From Ditylenchus dipsaci (lineage: Eukaryota > Nematoda > Chromadorea > Rhabditida > Anguinidae), in NCBI GenBank assembly GCA_004194705.1, contig SADC01001336.1, positions 343,419 to 407,418 on the forward strand: DNA of 64,000 nucleotides, in the 5' to 3' direction. Positions 22,270 to 35,180 of this stretch are shown piece by piece. The first letter of the stretch is position 1; every line of letters starts with the position of its first letter. The notes below the pieces were generated by a model that worked only from the letters and a program-made list of their open reading frames with translations, did not search any database and was not told the DNA's origin. The position numbers and the translations under genes were made by a program.

Positions 22270-24640
22270 CTTATTATAACAAAACGCACTATACTTTTGG
22301 CAATGTGAAAATAATTTTTAAAAAATTTATATTACATGACTTCTTCAACAAAAATATTAAAATTTATGTTATTTGCACAGATTTTCGAATCCCCTGTCAA
22401 AGAAACATTTTATTTGCGAAAGGTATTCGTCCCAACTCTTTCAAAGTTATAATTTGGAAGGATTCGATCTTTCATAACATTTTATATGATAACTGCAAAA
22501 ATTTGTTTGCGGGTTTTATTTCAATATAGTATTTAGACTATGTCATGTTTTTCATCGCGATGTTTGTTTGCAGCTCGCAGCATAAGTGGCTCTACAGTTA
22601 ATGTTTTAGTATTAGTGTTATATACCATTTGACGCATAATTATCTGGAAAAGTGCCCTTTTCGAAAGTGCAACACCATTTTTCCTCATCCCCATCACGCT
22701 ATGGGTCTCGGAAGGGAAAAAAAATCATTTCTTGGTGGACAAACAACTGAGAAAAAATGATTTAAAAAAATTCTTAATTTGCGATGCTTTTTACTATTTT
22801 GGCAGTCTTACTTTTGGTGGCGGTATAAACTCTGCTGATCAGTAGAGTGAAGGAGGGCGATGCCGGTATGCAAGAAGGTTCTTTTGCCCCACTCCAATTT
22901 CTTTGCTCCTTCTTTTTCCCTATTAAACTATTGATGGGTTGAAGAAGTGGTGTGTTTGGAAGTATTTCGGCTCTCTTGCCCTTCTTTTCTCTGCTTTTTC
23001 ACCTTTGCATCACTGCTGCTTTGTGGATGATTGGGAAAATTGTTTTGCTGTTAGAGATTGGAGTTGGGCCATTTCATTTTGTTGCCACTGCTATACATGT
23101 TTTGGTTTGGTTATATGAGGTATCGCAACTGTTGAAGAGCAGTTTTGTAATTTCGGCATTTTTCGTTTTGTCACTAAAATTCGATAACGTCGTCCAAATG
23201 CACTATCTGCAGCCGAAAAATGGTAAACCTAAACGTCAGTTTATTTGGCATTACGATACTGGTACTTCTAGCAACGTATTATGAAACCATTTTTTATGGA
23301 AAAAAATATGTATTAAGCAAAAAGAGGTAGAAGGTTACGTAATCTAACCAAAATGCAGCAAATTCACTCCTCTATCGAGTCTCCAGTTGCGTTTCAGGAA
23401 ACCTCGACAAAAAAATAGTGCTAGAATCTCAATCGAGTCAACCAGATGAAAAAAATTCTTGGAAATTTTCACAGAAATCAATTATAGCTTTCAAATTTTG
23501 CATGTTTTATGGGCAAGTGATGGCTCATTCGAAAGCCCTTAGTGTAAGGAATATTCTGGCTATAAATATGCAAAGGCTAAAGAGAAAAAAATTCGATGAG
23601 GAACACGAAATACTTAAATCTTTCTTGACCGCCTTATACCCTAAATGGGATGCGTTGCGACTTTTTTCTATGGGAATGGACCAAGAGTTGATTTTACCGG
23701 ACCAAACTTCATAGAGTGCTAATTGGTGTAATTCTTTTGACTTTTGAAGAGCTTCCTCAAGAGATTGAGCATTGTCTATGTACACAACAATATCGAATCG
23801 GTGACTTGCAGCTGGCTGCAAGTCACCGATGGATGAAAAAAACGCTTCACAAAGTTTTACAAATCGATATTATTTTCGTCCTGTAGTTTCGAAGGCATTT
23901 GCTTAGGCAGTTGTTGAATAAATTTTTTTGTTAATGTGGCGTTCGAGATATCAAACGAAATTTCCTACCTTCCTCTATCAGATAAAAAAAGAATTTATGA
24001 TGATGTGGAAAAATAACAAAGTTACAGCCGTTATAAAATCGCCGAAATTCTCGAACCACCCTGTAAATTCGAGGCCTTGTTTTGTTAGAAACTGAGTTGA
24101 AAAATCCGTACAGCAGTTCAATAATTGAGCGAATTTTTTCGAATTGGTGGGGACAACCCAGAACGCGTGGCCATAACCCTTTAATGTAGGTTTTTCTGAA
24201 TAATTTGAAAATCGGAATCCTTCTTGTTTTTCGAAAGTATACTGTCCAAACAAAGGCAGTAAAAAATTTCCTAAATGAGAGTAAAAAATGTCAAACCCAG
24301 CAGGCTAACAAACTTTTGGAATACTGGATTAGTGTAGTGAAGTTTTTTCCATTAATCTGGTCAATGCGATTTGACAATCTTAGATGCTTTTTGTAACTAT
24401 TAACCTATTTTTCTTCTAACCGAAACTTATTATATCAATATTTGTTTGAAAACCAACTCATATGGATGTAGGAAATAGTGGAAAAGTCAACTGTGTTTGT
24501 TCATGTTTATGGGCAAGGTTGCGATATATAGCTCGTTATGAGGGCCAAATCGTGTCAATTACATTATATTAGATTTTTCCCCACAAATAAGCTTTCAGAC
24601 TAAAATGTGAAATATGCTATTCCAATATCTATGTCTTTTT
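22270..24640. other. No convincing gene; short ORFs and a perfect hairpin
   Basis: Two overlapping 98-codon ORFs (+ 23418-23714, - 23525-23821) look protein-like but lack splice or homology support. A hydrophobic 110-codon + ORF at 22952-23284 has no motif. Positions 23797-23830 form a perfect 15-bp stem with a CTGG loop. 24040-24120 shares phrases in inverted order with 36150-36300. Confidence 0.35.
23797..23830. repeat. Perfect 15-bp hairpin
   Basis: ATCGGTGACTTGCAG and its exact inverse are separated by CTGG. Role unknown. Confidence 0.8.
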
Positions 24641-25070
24641 CAGGACTACTGTACCCGATTGTAGTGGTACAAGCAGAGCAGGTCAATTAAAAAAGATTGC
24701 TAGGCAAATGTTTCGCCACAACAGTAGTAGATAGTGTGCAACCCCAGCCATTCACCCCATGTTGTTTAGACTCACCCCAATTCACTGTTTGTTCTACTTT
24801 TACCTCAACTTAGTTGACCACTGCCAGCCCCCACTTGCCCCTTCGCACGAAAATAGGCCAGTCACCCCAGTCTCGAGACCAGACTAAAAGATCTAGTCAG
24901 TAAAAATCGAGCACACTCCTTTTCTTCCTTGCTGACAGTTCATTTATTGCAGGGGACTACGGCAAAGGACAATAGATGTACCAAAGAGGTCACCTGCCTG
25001 CCTGCTTCTTTGTGCATTACTGCTGCTCACCCACTCCCTGATCTATAGTAGTAGTAATAGTTGGCCAACT
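24640..25070. other. Less AT-rich island
   Basis: Contains GTAGTAGATAG, CACCCCAATTCAC, CCAGTCACCCCAGTC and TATAGTAGTAGTAATAG. Same style as the neighbouring islands, with no exon recognised. Confidence 0.3.
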
Positions 25071-25185
25071 TATAAGTTTGATCTTTTATTTTGCAACCCA
25101 CAAAAAGTCAAGTTTATTTCATAAGGTTCTCTAGGAATAAACAAAAAGTGTCAGTGGGTGGTTCTTGTCAGTTTTTTTTGGTATA

Positions 25186-25340
25186 CAGTCAACTCCCGAT
25201 TCAGTTTACACCCTGGGGACCGGCTCTAGGTGTACACTAAATCGAGGGTTCATTCTAGTCATTTTAATTAACTGCCGGCCAAAATGATTCAATCCAGGTG
25301 TACACTAAACTGAGGTGTACACTAAATCGAGAGTTGACTG
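25186..25340. mobile_element. pogo-type TIR element (155 bp)
   Basis: Ends CAGTCAACTCCCGATT and AATCGAGAGTTGACTG, with TA on both sides. Internal GTGTACACTAAA units are repeated. Confidence 0.75.
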
Positions 25341-25344
25341 TAGC

Positions 25345-28320
25345 ATGTAACTAGTGCAGTCCACCAGGCAAATCCATATAAATAAGTTAATGAGGGAGGT
25401 CACTGAAGTGCAAGTCTTTACAGTAGAGGCTTTACGTCTAATTCAGATCATTTTTTCTATAAAATTTTTATAATTTTGTGCTATCTGTATTTTAACACTA
25501 CTGTCAGCTTCAGATACTGTGGAACCCTCTTCCCAATAAAGTAGCGCGACTTTGAAAAAGCCATATATGTGTTCCTTAAATTTGTTCGCATGAAAAGACA
25601 TTAGAACGGCATTTGCAGTTACTTTTGTTCATATTTGGCATTTTTTCGTTTTAGACTAGAAGTTTCTTAAATTATTTTGCAGACACAATCATAAATTTTT
25701 ACTTCAAGTAAAATTTTCTGAAAACTATCAGAATTTTTCGCTCAAAGCATATTTTATTTTTTTTCATGCTCCTTGCGTCGAGTCAAAGTCTTTAAAAACC
25801 TCTATATCGTCTGGTCCAAACGAATTTTTCAGAAGCGCTCTTTTGGACACGTTTAGTATTGCTAAAAAACGAGCTTTGCTCTTCCACGTTAAATTTTCTT
25901 CAAATATAAGTGTTGACCAGCCACTGGTTTTCAGATTGTATTGCGATATTGTGTAACCCATTACAAGTTCAAGTGCATTAACTTAGCATTGTTTGTTGAT
26001 CCAAGCACGAATGTTTAGATGTGTGCACAAAAAGTGTGTTTTCCAAAGTTGGTCCCTTTAGTTTAGCCCCCGACTCAGCTCTATAAAAGAAGATCCATTA
26101 TCCAATTTTTGATTTTGGCTGGGTGAGAGAAGAAGCACTCTGCTCCTTAATTATGTTTGGATTGGATTCATTGTAGAGCTGGCGGCGGCGGCAATTTCTG
26201 CAATTCATGTGCGGCAAAAGGACCTGTAACCGGATTTCCCCGTGTGCAGGGAAAAGAATCAGCTCCTTTCCTTGCTGGCTTTTCTCTGCAGTTGCCTTCC
26301 TCTATTTTCTCCCTTTTTCATCTCTTTTTTTCGCGCATAGATTAATCGCAGTGTGGGGGTGACGTTGGGGAATGAGGGGAGTGCATCAGATATGTTGAAT
26401 CTGCAAAAATTGTCTGGTAGATAATGCTCAAGCAGGCACTCCTGAAAAAGTCTGCAAGTAACCAGTTTCCTCCACAGTGGCACACTCAATAATTTGTTGA
26501 TTTTTTGTATTTCAATTGGGTTGCCAACAAGCAAAGTGTACATTTGCGCATACAGTTTGTCCGACAGGTTACACAAAGATTACATACGCGAACAAAGATT
26601 GTTCAAAAAAGAGACCAAGGAACCAAACATCCAGGTAGTATCACGAAAAATAATAAAATACAATGATTTGTACTTGAGGTTGGGCGATACTTTTTCGTGT
26701 CACACTTTTACTTTTTCGGTGAAAATATAGCTTAATACCACAGATGAACAAGCAATTTTCAAAAAATTTCTCATTATTTTCACTATAAAACCAGTACAAG
26801 CTTTTTTCAGGGCCAAGAAGACCCACCAATTTTTTGAACCTAAAATGTGTCCTTGATACTCCAATATTTTTAAGCGAAAATGCTTGAAAATAAACAAAAA
26901 AGAAAAGAAGGTGGTCGTATTGCAAAATTTTGTACAAAAAGTTTGGCTCTACTCGGTTTTCATCCAAATAGCTACACTATTTTTTCTTTATATGGCCTCT
27001 GGATGGGCGAAACCCAAACCACAGGAGGACCAAGCAAAATCGTATTTTTGACACTGTATACCAAAAAAATGTCAGCAAAAAAATCGATCTGTAAAAACAG
27101 AATTTTGAACAGAATTACCTAGATAAAGCTATGGCCATTTTGAAACCAGGTAATTTCTCGTTACACCTTGTGTAAGAGGCCTGTGTAACACAGCCTGTGT
27201 TGGATCCAAACGCTTTAGTTAAACGGCATTCCGAAAATGCAAAAACAGAACATTTTTAACATAAAATTAAAATAATAGAATAGTGCATCATGCGGCTAGA
27301 TTATTAGAAGGAATATAATGCTTCTTCGCCGTAAATTTTTGTCATGTTTCAATCAAAGAACAATCTATTTTGCCATTCCATTGCCAAATTATTTGCGTGC
27401 TACTAATATCGTTCTTTTGCAAGCAATTAGAATATATTTTTATAACAATAAGCTTCCCCATCCACTCTCATCAGGAAAAGCGCAACTCCTCGTAAAACAT
27501 TAGATCACTCATGCTCTTCTCTTCTAACTTTTCAGCAATAGCTGCAGCCCGCCAACAACAGCAGCTTTTAATTTCCCCATCTTCTCCTCCACTCAACCCT
27601 TGCCCAATCAAATGGTGGACAAAAACTACTGCTTCTTCAGCTCTTTCGCCTAGTTGAATGCATCACCTGCAGCAAAATAAAAAAATGAATGGATGTTGTA
27701 TTCGATAGGCAAAAATGACTGAAACTCATCTTAAAAAGCCAGTTCAATAGGTTATTCGAAAAAAAAATTCGTAACTTTGAAAACCCACATCTCAGATGCG
27801 TTCCTGCAACTCGACTCACCATAAATATATTACCTCGAACGTTTTGTAGCTGTTTTTTTCCAAAAATTTTGTGCTTTCTAAAAATTCCTTTTTTACCGAA
27901 CCAAACCGTAAAGGATTACGTGGCAAAGTTTTTTTCTGATAAAAGAACGCAGTTAGACTATCGGCGGTATGACGGTTGACAAAAGAACATTTCGCAAATA
28001 TACTACCGTATAACCTCTAATATTCCCCGCCCTAATGTTTTTTGACTAAGATGTCAGAATTAATACCATTTTTGATTTACAATTCAAAAAATTTCAGGGG
28101 TTGAAAATTAATCCCCCATGAGGGATTGGTAAATTTTTACTCAATTTGGTGTCGCAAAGTGTTTTTTTTTGGCAAATATAGGTGTTTATATATATAAATA
28201 CAAAAAAACTAAAACTTCTTACACGAACTATTCTTTCATCCTTTACCTAATATCGCCCGCATCTGCTGCTTATCCGCTGAGCTATCAAATACTCTAAGTA
28301 AAGATGTTGTTTTTTTATTG
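25345..28320. other. Non-coding stretch with islands and repeat relics
   Basis: No gene is supportable. 26100-26360 and 27500-27670 are less AT-rich islands (GGCGGCGGCGG, CAACAGCAGC). 26960-27100 shares CCAAGCAAAATCGTATTTTT with the TIR element at 56.6-57.0 kb. 28007-28130 is a single end of a CCGTA-type element. A tRNA A-box-like TAGCTCAGCGG on the minus strand near 28280 has no good B box. Confidence 0.35.
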
Positions 28321-28790
28321 CTTATGACTGCAAACGAAGAAGTAGTAGTGGAAGGATTTTCGTGTGAGTTCTCATCCCTTTACTTCTGCTGCAATCAACA
28401 GGTTTGACTGGATGCCTATGCTGACTGCTGACACAAAAAGCGGCGCTCTCTGCCCCCTTCTGCCTGCCTCTCTTCTGCTCAGCCAGCAAATTGGGGGAGA
28501 AGAGTGAGTCATGAATGGCGAGGGGTTATGCGTGTGTACGTGAAAACTTTTCGGCGGCGACGATCAACTCCCTATTCCCTCCGCTCTTCAACAGCCTGGA
28601 GTGCAGTGTGGGCATGGCTGCGGTGGGAGAATGGTGTGGAAAGGTAGCACACTGCTCTGAATGCTCACTGCTGCCATTGGCAAATTGCAATGTGTTTTTC
28701 TGCATATGTATATGATTTCGATTACGCTTTTCTACACGACGACCTAATTAGTCTGCTGGTTGTTGGCCTCATGATGACCAGACTTTTCTT
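28320..28790. other. Less AT-rich island
   Basis: Rich in TGCTGCTT, GAAGTAGTAGTGG, CTGCCTGCC and GCTGCGGTGGGAG; no coding frame is preferred. Confidence 0.3.
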
Positions 28791-28799
28791 TGTTGGGCA

Positions 28800-29255
28800 A
28801 TTTTTTTATTTTCTGTAGATAGTTTAGTCAAATTATTGAAGCTTGATTTCAATTCCACGGCACTCTTTTCCAAAATAAGGGCCATCAAGGTCTGCGGGTC
28901 ATGGAGGCCAAAAAATTTTCAACAAGGCTAACTGGAAGTCGTGACGTCATTTTCGTCTTCTTTGCTACTTTGGGATTTATGGAAGGTGATTTGCGGGAGG
29001 CCCAAGTGCCGTAATCTTCATCCCGCTAATGTCGCCACAACTGAGTATCTTCGACAATTGTACTGCAAGGCATTTCCTCTTTAATTCATATAGCATAAAT
29101 CGAAAAAGAAATCGTGGGTTTTAAAATCGGAATTTGGTAAGTTTAATGTGGCAAACAATTATTTTTTTAACCGAACGCCTTTGTTCGTATGCTAAATTCT
29201 CAACTTAGAAAACTTAATTAATTCTTTTATTGTTTATACCAATAAAATCAAATAA
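28800..29255. other. AT-rich spacer, no gene seen
   Basis: No ORF, repeat ends or RNA gene recognised. Confidence 0.45.
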
Positions 29256-29259
29256 ACTA

Positions 29260-29730
29260 TTTTGTGTTCTAGTGATGGAAGGCCGAAAGGTTCCGTGTGC
29301 TCTCCCAGTCTTTATCCCCTTATACTACAACCAAAATTTTTCTCCTCCAAAATTCTGATTAGTGGCACTTGGTGGCGGATTTTTCTTCGTTTTCCCAACA
29401 AGAAAAGGAACTTCTCTCCTTTCAGCTATCCTCTCCTGCATCCTTTCAAGGGAAATGGCTGCTACCCCAGGGCTTTGCTGTTGTTGCTGTTGAGGATGGC
29501 GATGTGGCTGTGGCAGTGTTGGAGCGTGTTTCCAATCACTCCATTCGCCCACTCCAAGCAGCCTGCCAGCCAGTTGGAGACCATCCACCTCTCCAATCCA
29601 CAAAGAAAATTGATTCATGTTGTAGTATAGAAGTAGCAGCAGCACTATTAGCGCACATTTCTGATTACAAATTGTCCTGTTTGAAAGTCCTGACTTACCG
29701 TGGAAATTTCGTGGAAAGAATCGGTCAGTA
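29260..29730. other. Less AT-rich island
   Basis: Three long overlapping ORFs on both strands reflect absence of stops. CTGTTGTTGCTGTTG and AGTAGCAGCAGCAC words match the other islands. Confidence 0.3.
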
Positions 29731-29739
29731 ACGGCAACC

Positions 29740-31245
29740 TGACATTTTCGATAAATTATCAACAATGTCGCAAGGGAATTTTTACAAACTTTAAAGCGCC
29801 CTTTTTTAAAGACCAATTTCTATTGATTATTTCAAATGGTCGCAAGAAGCTAGATCTGCTGTCTAAAAGTTGATTATGAATATCCTATAGCTTTTAATAT
29901 GGAATTTGTAAGTCAATTTTTACTGCATTAAAAGTTAAAAGTCTGTCCTTTTGTCGATTCCGACCATGAGCTGTTCTGCGCTATTTTGAATTCTGAGCCA
30001 TTTTTAATAAAAAAGCAAAAAATAATGGACGCTGCTCGGTTTTACAACCCCTCAATAATTTTTAGGCTTAGCAATTAGGCTTAGGGCCTTAGGCTTAGGG
30101 ACAACTCGTACTAATTTCAGCTTTTTCAAAGAAAGTATGGTTTAGGTACACCAAAAAAAATTATTGGGGGGTGGGGTGTCAAATAATGCTTGTAATAAGA
30201 TCGTAGCGAAAACTATTAGTTTTCGAAGATTCATTCCAAAATGCATTCCAAGAAGATTCATAGGTCCAGGTCATGTTCTCAACTTCTTGTATCTTCACGT
30301 CAAAGGTTTATTCTTGGTTTATTCAAACTCTGAATTATTTATTTATGAATTTGAAGAAATCTTCTAGTAGAGCCCCTCTTCCTAATACAGGTCCCCCTCT
30401 CGGCTTTGACGGTTTGCAGAGACAGCATTTTGCAAAGCTGTTTATTGCATTTTTATTTCAATTCAATGTTGGGTGAGCACCCAAAAGTCTCGATATCAAC
30501 TTCATATTTTTCTGATTTCTGGGGATGGGAAAATAGAGCCTCCGGACTTTTTATTAGAACATTTATGGTATTTGAAACATTTACGGTACTTAATAATTGT
30601 GTTGTCTAAAAAGCTATTATGGTTTTAAAAGTTGACAAGATAATAAACATTTGTTTTCAGGTGCCTTATTTTTTTCTATTGTTACTACCACAAATATACT
30701 GTGATCTTCGAGCAAATTTTGATTCGACCTTATTGTTGTGAATTAATCTTTGACCGCCTATATTTGCCTCAATTATAAAATTGGCGAAATAAGGCGATTG
30801 CCGAAGAGAATTAGTCATCCTATATATTATTATATAACCTACTACTATTGCTAGAATCGATTTGGCCTAATTATATTTGAGTTGGAAGTGCGATCTTATA
30901 TATTTACAAAGCAAGTTTTTTGAACAATAAAAAATGTTCTTTCAGTTTAAAAAAATTAAGTCACATAAGGTAAGGGAATTACTCTGCGGCCATAGAGTGT
31001 AGCCTTCTAATTTGTTTAATTGTGTTTTATTATCTAACGTAATTCAGTTATTGACCACTCAATCGTGTTTCGCAAAATATATTGTTTGTAAATCATCTGT
31101 CGCAAATCTTATTGCTCAAGTCTTGCCACCTTCGTCAAATAGCCTTCGGCTAAAGTACACAATGCGTGCCCACCCAAAATGCCAAAAATCATCTCAATCA
31201 TGCTTTGTAGAAAACACGTTTTTGGGATCGGGAAAGCAATTTTTT
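29740..31245. other. Non-coding stretch, no gene seen
   Basis: AT-rich. 30050-30190 contains GGCTTAGGGCCTTAGGCTTA, a phrase also near 3910 and 41380. No gene. Confidence 0.4.
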
Positions 31246-31250
31246 TCTCA

Positions 31251-31605
31251 TGGCTCATTTATAAAGGTTGTCGTTGGAAAAAATGTTTCATAAAGGCGAT
31301 TTACACCAACAACAACGCCAACGACGACGAAAACGCGACCTATTTACAAGAAATCCGACGACAACGAAATTTTTTCTTCCAAATTAGACAAATTTTGCAT
31401 TTTAAGTCAGAATTTCGAGGATTAACTATATTGTCCACACGTTTTCCCTCGAAATTTCGACTAAAAATGCAAAATTTGTCGAATTCGGTCCTTGGCGTCG
31501 TCATTCGATTTTTTATAAAAAAGTTGTTGTTGTCGTTGGCGAAATAACGGTTGTAAGAATACTATTCGGACGACAACGACGACGACAACGTTTATAAATG
31601 AGCCA
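31251..31605. mobile_element. TIR element with TGGCTCATTTATAAA ends (355 bp)
   Basis: Ends TGGCTCATTTATAAAGG and TTTATAAATGAGCCA, flanked by TCA on both sides (31248-31250, 31606-31608). Internal arms also pair (AACAACGCCAACGACGACG with CGTTGTTGTTGTCGTTGGCG; AATTTTGCATTTTAAG with its inverse). A 3-bp duplication is compatible with PIF/Harbinger-type MITEs. Confidence 0.75.
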
Positions 31606-31609
31606 TCAA

Positions 31610-32145
31610 CAAATAACAAAGAAATTATGTTTGCCTTGGTCCCCAAGGTGAAAAATATGTATATCAAAAAAATGTTTTTTTAAATTGGCGATTGGATTGA
31701 CAAGACTTGAGCTATAAGATTTGTGACAGATGATTTACAAACAACATACTTAGCGCCACATGATTTGCACCTTAATATAAGCACCACGAAAATCGCGTCG
31801 CAGGATTTACGAGTGTTAGATGAGATAATGTGAGAATGAGACTGCAATAAATGCGCTCGAATGTTTGCACTGCATTCTTACGTGCTGCAAGATTTGCGCC
31901 TGATGATTTTAACGTCAAGATATGCGCCGCAGAAATTTTGTCGCAATATTTACTACTGTTAGACAAGAGGCTGTGACATTTGAATTACAAGATTTGCGCC
32001 CGACATTTTTAATGGACAAAATAGCAGGGTTTTTTTTTAACGATTGGCAAAATCGGAATCTTTGCCATTTTTTCTGACGAAACTGTAAAAAAACTGGCAA
32101 AAGCCTTCAAATCAAGGAAATCAAATATGACGCGCAAAACTTGCG
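31610..32145. other. AT-rich stretch with a loose GATTTGCGCC repeat
   Basis: Phrases such as AAGATTTGCGCC, GATGATTTGCACC and CAGGATTTACGAG recur at irregular spacing of 20-40 bp. Not coding. Confidence 0.4.
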
Positions 32146-32149
32146 CGTC

Positions 32150-32335
32150 AATTTATTTTCTTTGCTGCAAAAAGACTTTTTGTTGCAAATCGGTTTTTGC
32201 TGCAAAATTTTTTTAACAATATTTTTATATTTAAAAATATTTCAAAAATATTAAATATGTTTTTTGCAGCAAGAAAAAGTCTTTTTGCAGCAAAAAAAGT
32301 TATTTTGCAGCAGAGAAAAGCTTTGTCCAATTGTC
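32150..32335. repeat. Inverted arrays of TTGCTGCAAAAA units
   Basis: The left arm has TTTGCTGCAAAAAGACTTTT, then TTTTTGCTGCAAAA. The right arm has TTTTGCAGCAAGAAAAAGTC, then TTTTGCAGCAAAAAAAG. AT-rich sequence separates them. It resembles a miniature of the tandem-repeat arms of MULE 1, with a different unit. Confidence 0.65.
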
Positions 32336-32559
32336 ACAGTGTTTTGTCTAGCACTCGCGGCGCAATTTTCGCGTCGAATACGTTGTCTAGCATACCGTGA
32401 GGCACAAATCTTGCAGTGCATAAGGATGCAGCGCGAATCTTCGGGTGAAGTTGGTGCGCGATGTTTGAAATCAGGCAAAATACTTGGGTCATTCTGTACT
32501 TTCTCCTTATGATACACGTTAAATAGCCACCTGTCACTTATCTGATTTCGTCACACTTT

Positions 32560-33130
32560 TATTGTGCACCGGTCAGAGCTCAACAAAAAAGAAAGGCAAA
32601 CAGATTTAAGGCAAGTGGAATCCGAGAAGCACTTTTCTCGGCTCGTCTCGATCAGCTTGACCAGCCCGAAAAATTTCATGGCTCAACACTACTTCTCTCT
32701 TTAAACACACACACACCAATACAGAGCAGTCAAAATAAGGGACACAATGGCCGGCGATGGACGCGCTACTCTTCTCCGATTGAGGACAAAAGCCAGCCAG
32801 CCAACATCGGCGACAATATATTTGGGGGATGGTTATTGCTGTTCAAGGCAGGTCCGAAGAAGAGCAGCAATTAGTAGTGGGTGGTGCTGGCTGGTCTGAT
32901 CTCTCCTCTTCTCCATTGTTTGCCTTTGCTCGCTCATCCCCCCTCCTTTGCATTGAATGGAGGGCTTTCGCTTCACTGGCCGGTTGCCGCGGCGCTGCTC
33001 CTCGCACTTTTGAGAATGGAGAAGAGGGATGGGAGCAGAGAAGGAATTTGAGTGCACCTTTACTACTACTACCATCACTACTCACCATCACAATAACTAC
33101 ATCAGTTTTAAATATTGTTGGTAGCTGGAT
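32560..33130. other. Less AT-rich island
   Basis: Contains CAGCCAGCCAACATCGGCGA and ACTACTACTACCATCACTAC. Overlapping ORFs on both strands argue against coding. Confidence 0.3.
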
Positions 33131-33134
33131 TTTG

Positions 33135-34470
33135 GTGAGTGATGACAATTGTGGCCATCACATAAGGAGTGTTCTATCTTTTTTTTGCGACAAAGATTTC
33201 ACCACAGCCAGCTTAATTCCAGATATTGATATTATTTGTACAACCTAAGTAATTATTCTATAGGTGTCATGATGTAAAAAGTATATGGTGCCACTGATAT
33301 ATTTAGGATGATTTTGAAAAATTTTCCTTTTACATCCCAAATCCTGATCGGAATTCCTGTTTTTTATGACGGAAATCTTAAATTTCGAAAATTCTGATAT
33401 ATCTACCCCATATCTTGTTTGCGTACTTATTCCGTTTACCAACAGCAAACCTAAGCCTAAACCATAAATCGGACCTACTCGGTTATAAAAAAACTTAAGC
33501 TTAAAACCTAACCCTAAAAAATAAAAATAAACTTGAAAAATGACTGTAAAATACTCTAAAACTAACGATGCCAAGGTTTTGATTCTAAAACGAATCACAA
33601 ATCATTTTCGTGCGCTATTTGTGACCAATGTTGGCAAGTCTTTGACTTTGGTAAATTTTTTTCGCGTCCATCTCACGATAGTGAAAAAAAGTTAATTTTA
33701 ACACTATCTCTCAGAGCTGAAACGTTTGAAAACTCTGATATACTCCTTGAAGCTTTTTTGAGACGCAAATTCTTTCAGGAATGTCCTGAAAGAATTCAAG
33801 TTATTTTTGACAGCTTACTCTCAATGCTGAATGATGGCGATCCATCAATTTTTCAAAATATTTATTCATTTACATAGAGTGGCAGAGACCAGATGGAGCT
33901 CCAGGCATAACCACAAATTTTAAATTTAAGTAAATACATTGCAGACATAGTCTAGTATCCGTAGATCCTTGAAAGCGCCACCATGGTTCATGATTTGTTA
34001 AGGGTATTATTAAAAATAGTCTTTTCTGGTCTAACAAAACAGGGATTACCGTAATGATTTTAATAGAAGCCGCCTTAGTGATAGAAGCCCAGATTTCAGC
34101 GTAAAGGCCATTTTAGATTGACAATTTTTTGATTTTAGCAGTTGAATGTGGAATGTGTAATAACCGTGCTATTTATATCTTTTTTTGCCCCGCTCAGTAA
34201 ACTTTGCAACTCCCCTACTTTGGTAGGGGAGGGACTTATCCGGAATTTACTTGTTTCCTTTCGATGCTTTCCATGCCTACACATCTAATATATTTTCTTT
34301 TCTTTCTTGTGTAGTTTTATTTTAATTTTTTGTTCAATTATTTATACTTATTTTTTTAAACCTACAAGCTCAATCTGACCGCTATACACACAAAACATGT
34401 TTTCTAACCTTTTGGCTGGTCAATAAGTCAAGAACTAACAGCGCCAGTGCAAGATCACCATCTTGACCAC
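33135..34470. other. Non-coding stretch, no gene seen
   Basis: AT-rich. One imperfect CCGTAA end with TTAATAGAAGCC units lies near 34053-34100. No exon recognised. Confidence 0.4.
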
Positions 34471-34960
34471 TATGACTAAAGCGGTTTATGTGTAATCACC
34501 ATCAACTACGCGCCACGGCAGCCCAGCAGTCAGTTGTTGCTCATTTGTCTGCCCTATCTGCATCTAAGTGTGGGTGTGTATGTGTCTGGCTGATCGAGCA
34601 GCAGAAAAACGGCCGTGCTGGGAGGCCAAGGCAAAAGGCCCAATTGTCAAAGCAGCAGCACGTTTGCACAGTTGTTGGGTGGTGGCGGCAGCCAAACAGC
34701 GGCTGCCTGCCCATTCCTCTGCTGTTTGCCTTGGCCCATCGACATCATTTGTTGTTGGCCGCTGCTGCCTCTGCCACCGTTGTTTGGGGTATGTGTGTGT
34801 ATGGGAGTGATTTTTGGAACCAGCCACTACCACTGCCACCGCCATTGAAACAGCAGAGATGTATGTTGATCGGCGGTGGAGAGCATTGAATAGCGCCGTT
34901 GGAAGATAGGTGCCCCTCTCCTTCCTCATTTCAACCCAAACCTACTCTCTGCCCTAGTAG
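34470..34960. other. Less AT-rich island nearest the FLYWCH gene
   Basis: Five overlapping ORFs on both strands, TGTGTGTATG runs, and CTGCTGCCTCTGCCACC. It lies about 1 kb upstream of the first coding exon, so it could include a promoter or 5' untranslated exon. Confidence 0.35.
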
Positions 34961-35180
34961 TTTTAGAGGATTACAGCTTCCATGCTTTCGTAGTGCGTTT
35001 CGGCATTTCCTCAAATCTTTCCCGCATTTTGGGGAAAATTCCCTCGTCCTTTTGTATAATTATTAGTCATATGAAAATTTAGCAACAAAAAAACATGCCG
35101 TTTATTAGTGATTCCTACGAGGGGCACTAATTCGGTCAAAAAGTTTTCTAGTGAAAATTTTTCAATATGGATTTTGTATA

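Noticed and set aside
28250..28300. Minus-strand tRNA gene (TAGCTCAGCGGATAAGC)
   Set aside because: Good A-box match but no B box or acceptor stem downstream.
29262..29816. Genes of 120-163 codons
   Set aside because: Mutually overlapping ORFs on both strands with poly-Gln and Val/Ala runs from CTG repeats; no domain.
34488..34929. Coding genes of 120-133 codons on both strands
   Set aside because: Five frames are open at once, with His/Cys/Trp-rich low-complexity products and no splice context. Better described as a GC-richer island.
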